Shown one piece after another: positions 53,042 through 64,000 of a stretch of 64,000 bases of DNA. The notes under the pieces were generated by a model. That model was given only the letters and a program-made list of their open reading frames with translations, was not told the origin of the DNA and made no database searches. Both the position numbers and the translations under genes were made by a program. Origin of the DNA: Cladocopium goreaui (lineage: Eukaryota > Sar > Dinophyceae > Suessiales > Symbiodiniaceae); the NCBI GenBank assembly GCA_947184155.2, contig CAMXCT020001112.1, positions 1,460,001 to 1,524,000 of the forward strand, given 5' to 3'. The number at the start of each line of letters is the position of its first letter. Within the stretch, counting starts at the first letter, position 1.

Positions 53042-53879
53042 ATGAAGTATGGTTGGATTCCACAGAGTACGCAAGCTGGATCCAGTTGCCATAGGTGGGA
53101 GGCAAATGGGCTCAAATCAGTATCACCTCCTGTCTCCTCAATGATGGGAAACCCAAAATTCCAACATCCCATGGATCACAGGACTTGCTGCACCCTGGGT
53201 CTCTATTCTGGGTTCGGCACCAGCTAACGCAGAGAATGAGACCACATCCGGTAACAGTGAGACCTGGGGCAATGTGTTTCTTGGAAGCGGAATATCACCA
53301 GAGAGAGGGAATACGACCACGGTTGATGGGTAACAGGGGTATAACGACATGATTTCACCAAAATGACTGTCTCTGTATGGAATGAGAATTCTGAAATGAC
53401 CTTTTGCAAGAAGTGCTTGCGTGTCTGATGTAGCTACTGATAGTTGATGCGTGTAAGTCAACGTTACGCGACGTTGCTCAAACCGCTTGGGCTCCATCTC
53501 TGGGCAAATTAAACCAATTCCCAAACCACAAATCAGCCCTCTTAGGCAAGGTTTCCCTTCCTGCCGTCCTGTAGTCATCATTTCTGGTGAGGTTTCGGGT
53601 CCTCACACCTTGCCCAAATCTGATGGCCCGCATTTGTGCTTCTCGGTAACCACAGCACCAATATCCAGCAAATCCCATCATCACTAAACAGATCGCTTGT
53701 GTCTTGGTTCATATATAAACCCCACTAGGCTGGCCATAAATTGGATATAAATCCTATGAGTTCATACAAACCCATACTATCCCATACTATAATTCTTAGC
53801 CTATAGATTTCCATTGCCATAGTATATTCATGTCTATTCCACATGATTAAACCATATTAAACCCATTTCTGTTTGGCCC

Positions 53880-56800
53880 AAAACCTTGATCTCTCCCAAC
53901 ATCGGCGCCTTGAAAATCTCCTGGAAGATGGTGACCGCCACGCTCCACTGACCACAGGACGAGCTAATGACCTGCCCCGAAACTCACCCGGGCTCATGGA
54001 TGCTCATGATGCTTCGGAGATGTCTGAAGTGGGATATACACTATATGATACATCATGATATATGTACATATGTATATATGTATTGCAATATACATATATA
54101 TATATATATTCTATTCTATTCTATTATATTATATATATAATATTATATCTATTATACATATTATTGTATTATATAACTGTTGAACACCATTCCAGAAGGC
54201 TGTCGTCCCCCTTGGGATTGACCGAGGCACGGCATTCATGGCAACGAGATCCTGCACTCCGCGAGATGCATCGCAGGTGATTTCGGCTTGTAGAAACGTT
54301 GGAAACATGGGAAATCACTGGATTTCATTGGGGATTTATAGTGAGATCCCTATGAAATCCTATGAAATGGGATTTTAATTCACCAAAGTTGGATTTCTAA
54401 TAGGGGATTTTAATAAAAAAAATAATGGGATTTTAATGGGATTTCATGGGAAATGATTGGGAAATGATTGGGAAATGATTAAAAAATTGGATCTCATGGG
54501 ATCTGATGAATGAATAGAAATTCACCCAAAGTTGGAAGCTTTGGGTTTTTTCATACCTATCAGGATCCATCAGGGAAGTATTTGACAGATTCTATTCTCT
54601 GATGGAAATATCTTTGGAAAATATCTTCTGAAACCACTATCAGGAAAGAACTCGTCGATATTTTTGGGGGACCGCGGTCTAAATGATGATCTGTTTGAAT
54701 GAGAATGTTGGAATCATCAAACATTATGTTTCCCTGATTGTTTTTGCTTTAAGCAAGTAAACAAGTAGTTAGCTGGCTTGGGAAGGTACATAGGCATCTC
54801 ATATCATCTCATATCCACACGGCCTCTAAGACTGTAGCCATGGCTTCGAAAAATAACACAAGTTATTTACAAAAGAACTATCCACATATGTTGCTTACAG
54901 TATCTTGCTGGGTTCGAAAAATGTGGATGTCCAACCCAGCAAGACAGGCAAATACAGTGCAAATACAGTAACTGATAACATCCGATGGAATTCGGCCCAT
55001 GTCCTCCTTCAGTCTGTCTGTGCGCATCAGATCTAACAGAGAGAGTGCTTGTTCCCAACAGTGGCCTCGGGATTGAACACTAAACCCATCGACAAGAGAA
55101 TTACAGATATTACAGATCAGACGACAGTATACTTATGTATACTTGATATGACAGAGGACTAAACTTGACTCATGGAATATGACTGGACAGTATGACCTGG
55201 AATCTCCAAACAGCAATCCTAGTCATGAAATCATCACCCTCGGGATGATCTGGGCATGGGTCCACACCAGCATGATCCGGTCTTTTTCTTTAATGATTGA
55301 AATGTGTAACCAAACTGAGACGAACTTAGAGAGGCTTTAAACGACCATCTCCTCTGCCAAAGATTCTCCAACCTTGAGAACTTGACACTTAGATGGCAGT
55401 GTGTCAAAACCTTGTACCCCTGGTGAACATCAAAATAGCTGGTAAATGGATGTTCATCCCACTAAAAGTGGTATTAATAGGATTAAATAGGTATTGATCC
55501 ATAGCCAGATCTTGACCAATTCGACTGATGAAGCCCGGTGAACCACGTGCTCCACCACTGGCCCATCGCCCTGGGACACTTCTCGCAGGACGTCACCGTT
55601 GCAGCGAAGGAGACCTGATCAGCACGGAGTTGAGACCTCAGCGACTCCGGGAGTTGGAGGCTTCCGTCATGGGGGGACTTAGGAAACATCCAATTTCACT
55701 GGGTGATTTTTTAGGGTGATTTAAAGAATATGATCAATTCCATGCCAAACCATTCAGCTATTCTATGCTATAAAAACACCTATTGGGCTACCACCACTTT
55801 CGGAAACCCCATGTCATATATTTCTTGGGGATTCAACCGTTGGCGAATGTTTAAAGCCAGGGCGCATCTTCACCCACCAGGATTATTACGGCTTCACCAA
55901 CCAGTGTTGAGAACCAACTCAGTTGAATCCCATGATTTTCATTGAACCAACTCAGATGTGAGACTGAGAGTCGGCCAGAAATCTGGTGATGCCTAAGTTT
56001 CCCAAATAAATCAACTAAAATTTGGAGTCGGCCAGAAGTCTGACATATTCTGACGTACCCTCTGGTAATTTAACATAGCTATTGAAAATGGCCATTTATA
56101 GTGGATTTTCCCATAAAAAATGGTGATTTTCCATAGTTATGTTAGTTTACCAGAGGGTATTTTGAAGCATCCAGGCCTCCAGTTTTTGACCTGCCAGGTA
56201 CCCCTGCGGCTTCATGTTCACCAAGAGTTGCAGGGCGAATTCCCATTGAAAGCCTGGCGACACCCAGATGCCGACGTTTTCGAACACGTCCAAAATGGAT
56301 CAAAATGGATCAAAATGGATGATGGAATATGGGATTTCACCCATCAATTTATGGGATTTATAAGTTATATAACCATCAAATATAGGATTTTTATGAATTG
56401 AGACTGGAAATTGGGTGTGTATGAATGGGAATAATGATGATGAAGCAGTGGATTTAGTGCGTTTTCAGACAAACCCATATGAGTTTTAGTGACCCCCCTC
56501 CAAAAAAAAAGAAATCCTCAAGTCTAGCACTAAAACATGAGACTCGGATTTTACTAACATCTATCTTTTAGAGGGTTGCAACAAAATCCGAACAAAAATC
56601 ACCTCCTTGCTGGGCCCAAAATCGGCCCACTGCCTTTCTCGCAGGAGCTGATAGCTGAGTTCCAGGTGATGACATTCCTAAGGTTTTCACTGGACACACG
56701 AGGATGGCTGAAGCCACGCCAGGAGATACTTTTAGTGGGGGATTAATGGGGATAAACCCAACTTTAACGGGGATTAACATCAATGGGGATTAACCCAATG

Positions 56801-59800
56801 GGGATTAACCCAACTTCCGAAAACATCACTGAAAAGAGGCCGGCGACGGCCCAAGTCTCGTGGATTTTTTTTACATATCTCCACTGTGTTCCACTGTTGA
56901 GTCCGCCAAGCAACGGATTGATTTTCTGAGTCAACATCTGGGACAAGAGCAAGAGGGCCATGGTCCATTGCTGGCCCTGCCACGGGGGATCACGGGGGGA
57001 TCACCAAGAAGAACTTCTCAGCGTGACCAGTCAAACATGCAAGAATATCACTGTAGAAATATGTAGAACATTGTGGAAGAACCATAACCAAAAACATCCA
57101 AACACTCATATCATTCGTGGTTTGCATCCTACATTGATGCCTTCTCACATGCGCTGATGCTGGCACTGTAGGAGACGACATCCTGCTGCATTCCTGCAGA
57201 AATGCATCTCATGTAATGGGTGCACACAGCTTGGGGGTGCGGGCACCACTTAGCAAATAGATGCAACAAAAAACTGTTATAGATTCATATTGTTGGAATA
57301 TCATGCAATATCCGAATATCCTCAGATTAATTATATGGGATGAATTATGGTTTATATAATATATATATGCTATAATATTTGGCTATAAATATATGGATTA
57401 TATATAGATTATAAACCATGGATATCCAAGGATCTTGTGGGACATCCAAGAGGCCATGGCACGGGGTCTCCTGCTTCCAGCATGGCAAAAAGATGCAGTG
57501 CCTCCTGCCATTTCTGGCACTTCCTGAGAAAAGTTGGATCGTCACGGACCATCTCCCAGTATCTCCCAGTCAGGTGGAAAATCACCAATGATAAGATGGA
57601 AAAATATGGAACAAATGCGAAAAAAAAACACAATATTGATGATTAAACCATCGGAAATGGTGACTTGATAGGTACTTGATGTGGTTTCATGGTTATCCCC
57701 CAACTGTAGAAGTGGCTAGAAGGATATTATTGGGGGCCAATACGAAAAACTCGCGAAGACTCTGGTGGCTGGCAATGTGGGGGAATAACTCAAGTGATAT
57801 CCATGTTTTTTCTGGAATTTCGACGCAAGACCTCTCTTTCGAACGTCTTCAATGCAGAAAAAAACAAAAAATGGCAGTTTGAGGTTCAGCAAAGTTGGCC
57901 CAAAAAAATCACCACCTGGTGAGCTGGGCTTCCAAAACAGCTGGGCCGCCCCTCATCCACTGGGGGATTCCACGGCCGAGACGCTCGCAGGCGCTCGCAG
58001 GCGCTCAGTGCTGAGCTGCACACGATGAGATTCGCCTCGAGCTCTGTATCTTTCATGTCCTCGACTCAGTCGAACCCGATGGGGCCGTTTTGTTGCCACG
58101 TCCATGGAGGAACTGTCACAAAAAGACATGGAATATCGGGAATTTATATGATATATCCCGTTATATCCCGTTCATCTAGCCTGTATACCTTTGTACAATT
58201 AGTTTGTGGCTATGAGTCAATGAGAACTGTTCTTTCGGCCTAAAGGGATGGGTCATGAGTCATTGGGTAGTCATGAGAGAGGGATGATTATAGCTGTCAT
58301 CCATGTAGGTCGTCACGTGAATATCTCCAGTGCTTTTGGCTTTTGGCACTCGGATGCACATCTCCATACTTTTGGCCTCTTCAACCCCCATCATCTTTGA
58401 TAGTAGTTCATACCTTTTCGTCCTGGAAGTACAGTCACCTGCACCTGTTCTCCCCTTTCCTCCTTTGAAAAACCTGCAATGCTTCAAGGTTTTAGTGGTG
58501 ATAAAGTACCAAAAATAATCCAATAGTAAACCGTCCCCAGTGCTGGTTTAATATGCAGCTGCTAATAAATAATCATGTATTCTATGTGGTGTATTACCTA
58601 TTGGGGATGGTACCGGATGTGACGTTTATGACAAATGGTTTCTAATGAAGATCGAGGCATCATTGGCTTAATCACATTGATTTGTTTGAGATAGGTACCC
58701 ACACATCCATTGGAAATAATTGCGTTCCTTGTAATTGCGGTATCCCCTATGTTCAAACAGATCCAAATATCTTATTGTTGGCTTTTATTATTTATATATA
58801 TACCATTATATACCATTATGATTCCATTATGTCCCCTTGTATCTCCATTATTTCAGCTGATGTACCAGGCGGCCTCTGCAAAATCACCATTGTGCTTCAA
58901 CATCTTTCCAATATTAGCAGCTGGTCTAGTTTTTTTCCTTGTGCTGACTGTCTCAGTGACACCTACAAGTATGCAATATGTTCATAGATTTTCCATTATC
59001 ATATATATATATACATACATAATGTGTATATATAAAATATTATAAAATTATATGTGATGATTTTCCCATGTTTTACCACCTCAAAGTTGTAGCCATTGTG
59101 GTTCTTTGTCCAACTCAGCCTAGGAGCTGCCAGAAGTTGCAGGGCATGGCTCCAGCGCTGTCCCTTTTCGCAGGCACTTGCGGCGGCGCCGTAGCACACC
59201 ACGTCTGCCACGATGCCATGCCTCCACGGGCGGAGCAATCCCAGGGATGAAAGCAATGAATGGATATGGATTGGTTTGGATCATATCATCTGATAATATC
59301 TGATAATATCTGATATATATATATATATATGTATGGATACATATATAATCCTAGTATTATTATAGTACAGTATTATATATATATGATATTATATGGTTGA
59401 ATTGGAGAAAACCTGCTTTGACTGATGGCAAAAACGTAATTCACGTAAGTGATTTGGATTTCGCTGAGGATCGTGCTGAGGCATGTCCTTGGCGGCACAA
59501 ACCCATGACTTACGAAGCCCCAGTTGACTTCATAAAAAACAAGTCCAACGACTGGCATTGCCACTTGAAGGATAATCTGATACGCTAAGAGATGAAAATG
59601 ATGAAAGTTTTTTAGAGAGCTGTCTATACCAAGAGTCTGCCAGTAGTTGAAGGGCGTGTTGCCATTCTCTGTTCCGCTCGCAAACACCTGAGGGCCAGCA
59701 TGGCTTCATATCATATGCTTTCTTTCGCCATCTCGAAAAGGGGGTACAACGATGCCGGATTTGGGAAACGACATGGGCATGGGTGCTCCTGTCTTCTTCC

Positions 59801-60850
59801 CTACTTGGTACCAGAGTTTGGGATGTCTGGGTATCACTGTGTTGCTCAAAACCTCAAACATTTATTTTTGAAAGGATTTCTTTGTTTATTCAACCCCTCA
59901 GAGGAACAATCCAAGGTTGGAAGAGTAGAATCACAATCACTATGAATACTCATGAAAATTACACCATGCTTCCTGCAGTCCAAAACATGCTCCTTTGGAA
60001 CCCTCGGTTGTCCCCCGCTCCCCGGTGTCCACGGCACTGATGGCTGCACTGAAGAGAAAGGCATTGGCCTTTTCCCCCTGACGGTGAAGCAGGTCCAATG
60101 CAGCGATCCACCTTGAAGAAGTCCATGGGAGGTTTTAGTGGTGATATCATGGTCATTGGATTGATTTTAGGGAAAATCTACAGGAAACCATGGTCTTTAC
60201 CATTAAATATGGGGGTTTCCTGTAAATTTTCCTGTAAACCGATCCAATGACATGGGGATGTCCTTGGGTTTCACTGAGATATTCTGGGGATTCATGATGG
60301 ATATTAGATGATATTAGCGGATATGACCGTAATATAAAAATGCTTCATGATGACTATCATGTGTGGGCTATATGGGTCATTCTCATGACTTTGACGGTAC
60401 ATCCATTGGCTGGGTTTATTGTGGGTTTATTGGCAAACTAGACAACTGACATTGATTGATGGTGACGGGAGAAACCAACTGGTGACTGCTAACTATACCA
60501 AATTTCAAATACCATAAAAATCAAGCGTTTCATGCCTATGCTTCAGTTTCAAGTTTTCTCCATACGAACCTCGTAGTTTTCACCCAAAAATGAGCTTTAC
60601 ATCTGGCTGTCAAGACCTAATCAGTATCCTGCAGCAAAATAGCTGAGATCCATCCCCATATGACCTGAGCATAGCAGTGTTGAGCCCCCTCAAATTGATC
60701 ACTCAGCCCAGCGTATATGATGTATATGTTCTTCGCCCTTGGGGATCCCTGGATGATCCATTTTGATCCCAGGTACTGCTTGGATCTGCCCAGTTCCACA
60801 ATGCGCTTGGTGACGACCTTCAGGTTCCTGTGGCATGAGCTTCAAAGTTT
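53880..60850 (-). CDS. PPR-type repeat protein gene, many exons
   Basis: A run of short exons each encodes part of a pentatricopeptide-like helical repeat. Clearest pieces: 60108-60010 (RWIAALDLLHRQGEKANAF then FSAAISAVDTG), 59690-59640 (EWQHALQLLADSW), 59240-59090 (DVVCYGAAASACEKGQRW), about 58020-57950 (VCSSALSACERLR), 57535-57440 (KWQEALHLFAMLEAGD), 57198-57130 (DVVSYSASISACEKASM), about 56990-56860 (WTMALLLLSQMLTQ), 56685-56600 (NVITWNSAISSCEKG), about 56270-56160 (WEFALQLLVNMKPQG), 55650-55520 (ADQVSFAATVTSCEK), 55065-54960 (CWEQALSLLDLMRTDR) and 53965-53880 (WSVAVTIFQEIFKAP). PPR proteins bind organellar RNA; dinoflagellates have many of this SACEK type. Start, stop and exact splice sites are unresolved, and more than one gene could be present. 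Confidence 0.6.
56056..56159. repeat. TACCCTCTGG inverted-repeat element (104 bp), best copy
   Basis: Begins TACCCTCTGGTAATTTAACA and ends TAGTTTACCAGAGGGTA. The arms pair over most of the element (ATAGCTATTGAAAATGG against its near-complement). TA at both ends fits a TA target duplication of the Tc1/mariner type. Confidence 0.88.
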
Positions 60851-61599
60851 GGCATTGGTGGAGTTGACCGGTTGAAACATGTTGAAACAGATGAAGTTGA
60901 AACATGTTGAAACAGATGAAGTTGAAACATGGTGATTGTTTAAGAAATTGTGATTCGCCCTCCAGATACAGAATTTGGCGCCAACAAAGCAGGGGATCAA
61001 CGCACATAATGCCGACAAACATGAAAGAATTGGCAAAAGAGAATAGGGGATATCCTTGGAAATTCAAGCAACGGGATCAATGGGAGATTCAAACTGAAAC
61101 AAACAGGACGATTGACGTGAGAAAGATAAAGATCCATGGGGGATTGCCCAAAAAAAAGCGGATTGGCCAAACAAGAATGCAGATGAGCTGCCAACTCCCA
61201 GTTGACAAAAAAAATGTGGCTGACCGTCACCATGGTTTTCACATCAGGCTGATGCTGATGGATGTAGATTCCCCCCTCGAGAACACGTGTTTCTTACCTA
61301 TCACCCAGAGACAAAAAATGGTCTCCCCAAATGTCCCTCTATATACTACTAGTATCGGCAAAATGTAAAAATGTATTACATTGTATTACAGTACCCGTAC
61401 CCCTTACTGATTGATATTTTCCCGCCAATTTCTTTACATAGGTGTGTCTAAAGTGGGGTATACCTCCCAAATGGCTTTGAAAAATTGGAAAAATAATCCT
61501 TGGATTTCGGGTTTTTCCCCTCAATTTTCAGACAAAACCCAAAAAAATACATTACCATTTTAGAATCATATTCTTACGACAATCCATCCTTTTGGGGGG

Positions 61600-61735
61600 G
61601 TGCATATATATATATATATAACAATAATAATAATCATCATAACAATAATCATAATAACAATAACAATAATAATGATAATAGCTGATATATATATATATAT
61701 ATAATATATATATATATATCACATTAATTATATCA
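61600..61735. repeat. TA and AATAAT microsatellite
   Basis: TA run, AATAATAATCATC units, then TA runs again. Confidence 0.85.
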
Positions 61736-62249
61736 CTATAAAATATCTGACAGATCGGCCCTCCAGCGTCTCCAAGCCCCGTCTTGGGCGCCTTGAAGGT
61801 TCCATGGGGCCCCTTTTGGTGAGCCAATTCAGCTGAGAAAACATGTTTTTTGTTTTAAACTCTCCCAAAAAAGAGATAGAACGAAGTTGGCAACATGTGA
61901 TTGAGGGAAAACCCTGAAAATGTCCGAAAAAAACTAGATAGAGCTGGAAAGCGTGGTGGGGTGTCTGAGGTCTGTTTCATTTTGGTGGCCATATAGGGGG
62001 ATATTGCTGGCTATTTCTATGAGGGGGATGGGATCGAGTTATATCGAGTTGGCTCCTTGACATCTTGTTCCACCCACATCACAGCCCATGCTGTCATTGC
62101 AATCGCATCGGTTTTTTTTTTCATCTCGCAACCAACGGGGACTTCGCTCCCTTTGGCCGAAAGCATCTCTGCCTTAGCAGCGGGGTGGTGGATCCGGGGA
62201 CTGAATTACTTTACTTCGAGTGACCCTACCCTGACATAGTTTCTGACAT

Positions 62250-62395
62250 ACCATCTGAAGATGTCTGAAGTATATGGTATATATTTTGACATGCTACCTG
62301 ACATTCTGGCATATACTCTGACGTTCTATCTGACATTCTTTCTGGCATTCTATCTGGCATCTATTCTGGCATTCTCTCTGACATACTCTTGAGCT
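62250..62395. repeat. CTGACATTCT minisatellite
   Basis: About a dozen units of 10-14 bases of the type CTGACATTCTAT / CTGGCATTCT. Confidence 0.85.
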
Positions 62396-62479
62396 CGCGA
62401 TATGGCAGTCGCCAGGCACACTCCACAACACCTGAAACCTGGTAATATGCGAGCGAGTGCAGCAAGTGCAGCAAGCGAG

Positions 62480-62570
62480 GAGGAGGAATAGGAGGACGAG
62501 GACAAGACGAAGGAGGGCGAGGATGCGGAAGAAGAAGAAGAAGACGAGGAGGAGGAGGAAGAGTTGCACC
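62480..62570. repeat. GAG/GAA purine-rich tract
   Basis: Nearly pure A/G strand of GAGGA and GAAGAA units. Confidence 0.85.
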
Positions 62571-64000
62571 TTTGTTAAAATCTAGAGACCCTCACCTGCC
62601 GGATGGAGAAAAAGAAACATGGAAAATCCATGGTTTTAAGGCAAAGTGATAGTGATATCTACAGAATTCTACACATGGCGGCCATGGACTGTCCATGTTA
62701 GGTAATGTATCTATGCTAGCATACTTCAGGCTTGATGCCCATCTGAGGAATAGACTTCCCAGCACATTCAGGATACTCTGCTAACCTGACATCTATGCAT
62801 CTACGGTGCCTCACCATCTTGGGGAATTCATGAAGAAAATGCGTTTAGGGGTTCCCCACTATTTGGACTAGCATTGAAGGTTCAGTTAGATGTTCTCCCC
62901 TTGGATGTTCTCCGATGTTCTCCCTTCGTTCTCACTACCTTTAAAAGAACATCTTTATCCAGTTGGGATTTCACTTTCAAAAAAGATCTGCTGAATCAGC
63001 TACGAGCCGGCCTGATCTTAATCTTTGGATCCTGCGGTCCAGCACTTGGAAGCTATGTGGAAAGCCCCGGATACAGATCCTATCGTCCTACTGGCCACAT
63101 GCAGACTAGGTAGCCATGAAATACCCACTCGCAGGAGCATTTGCAAGTCAGGTTTTCAATCCATCTCCAATGAATTCGTTGATCTGGAAACATCAATCCA
63201 AAAGAGGAACCCAATACATACATACACATATATATATAATTATATCTATTAGTTATTAGTTATATAAACATATTATATATTTGGAGGTTTCCTAAGTCAT
63301 GGGCCCCCAAATCATCCAAGCCATGAATGACTCATGAACGACCATGTTGTGACGACGATCGATCCCCCATCCATCGTAAAAATGCCAAGGCCTGGGCCGT
63401 GAGCCTTGGAACCTTGGTCCTTCACATGGCAAAAACCTGTTTTCAATGGATGATTCCAATATTGAAATATATTCCCATTGTGGAACCATAATATAGTACC
63501 TATATATCTGGTATTATTAATAGTATATTGATATTATCTAATATCATCTAATATTATCTAATAGATTCTAATAGTGTCTAATAGTCCAATATTGAAATCA
63601 AATCATATCATATCATTTCATAGATTATGGATTCCAATAGTTTCTTCACCCTCCACGGTCCCATCGCAGTCCGGTTTTTCTAAAGCTGTAGTCATCTGCG
63701 CGTCGCTTAGACAGGCACACCAGGAATCTTCCTGCCAAGTGTGTAGCATCCTCAATTGGTCCCGAAAAAGTAAAACCTAAGTTGGTTTATCATACAGTAG
63801 TTTCTAGTGTTATCATGAGTTTCATAGGTAATCAAACAAAATGTTATCATGGTTTTCGTACTTCTTATGGTTTTCCAGTTGTGTTATCATGGTGTTCTAA
63901 GAGTGTTAGTCATCGTAGTCAATCGTTTGGAAGGATTAAATTCTGGGTGATTCCCATATTTCACAAAAATCAGAAATATCGCCCACGGCCCTTTGGGGAT

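Larger units (their letters stand above)
60851..64000. other. Right end, no gene resolved
   Basis: Microsatellites, a GEN-like direct run GAAACATGTTGAAACAGATG at 60875-60935, minisatellite and purine tract. A possible minus-strand start exon at 61805-61755 (MEPSRRPRRGLETLEGRS before a GT) and a plus-strand coding-looking patch at about 63020-63110 are unconfirmed. Confidence 0.4.

Noticed and set aside
53138..53581. 147-codon minus-strand ORF upstream of GT92
   Set aside because: Open but without recognisable family, hydrophobic pattern or splice context; kept out of the gene list, although a real exon cannot be excluded.

Overview
The window looks like nuclear DNA of a dinoflagellate, most likely in or near the Suessiales/Symbiodiniaceae, but no species can be named. 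Reasons: short host exons lie in long AT-rich, microsatellite-laden introns; introns use GT, GC and probably GA donors with acceptors of the form AG followed by G; all recognisable host genes lie on one strand; PPR-type repeats carry the S-A-x-S-A-C-E-K signature common in dinoflagellate proteins; and the Copia retrotransposons have a tRNA-like primer site TGGTAGCGGAGCC. There are no bacterial-style operons, ribosome binding sites, tRNAs, rRNAs or CRISPR arrays.

Layout. Every host gene I can support is on the minus strand, transcribed right to left: a PPR-type gene (about 60.9-53.9 kb); a GT92-like glycosyltransferase (52.2-50.8 kb) flanked by a ~0.9 kb direct repeat; a long MFS/GPH-like transporter gene (probable 5' exons at 50.5-48.7 kb, main exons 39.8-29.9 kb); PPR-type exons (29.6-27.8 kb); a secreted beta-helix GH87-like hydrolase (27.6-20.6 kb); more PPR-type exons (20.1-16.9 kb); and a complete nine-exon aquaporin (8.8-4.2 kb). 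For the aquaporin, the joined exons sum to exactly 258 codons, so that model is the firmest host gene.

Two Ty1/Copia-type LTR retrotransposons sit on the plus strand. Element 1 (9313-16694) has 176-bp LTRs differing at two positions and an extra ORF between pol and the 3' LTR. Element 2 (40009-47822) has identical 119-bp LTRs and a clean 5-bp target duplication (GTAAC); it lies in what looks like an intron of the transporter gene. Both encode gag, protease, integrase, reverse transcriptase and RNase H. In both, a methyltransferase-like domain lies between protease and integrase. Both carry reading-frame breaks: a -1 step in the middle of gag, an in-frame TGA in each, and in element 2 a pair of compensating shifts that hides a SAP-like region.

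The non-coding DNA is full of small structured repeats: a dispersed family of ~100-115 bp elements with TACCCTCTGG...CCAGAGGGTA ends (MITE or introner-like), a second CCCTAGGG-type family, a pair of ~93-bp palindromic elements in opposite orientation, a perfect 90-bp palindrome with no spacer, a tandem 197-bp duplication and many AT microsatellites. Exon limits for all genes other than the aquaporin are approximate.
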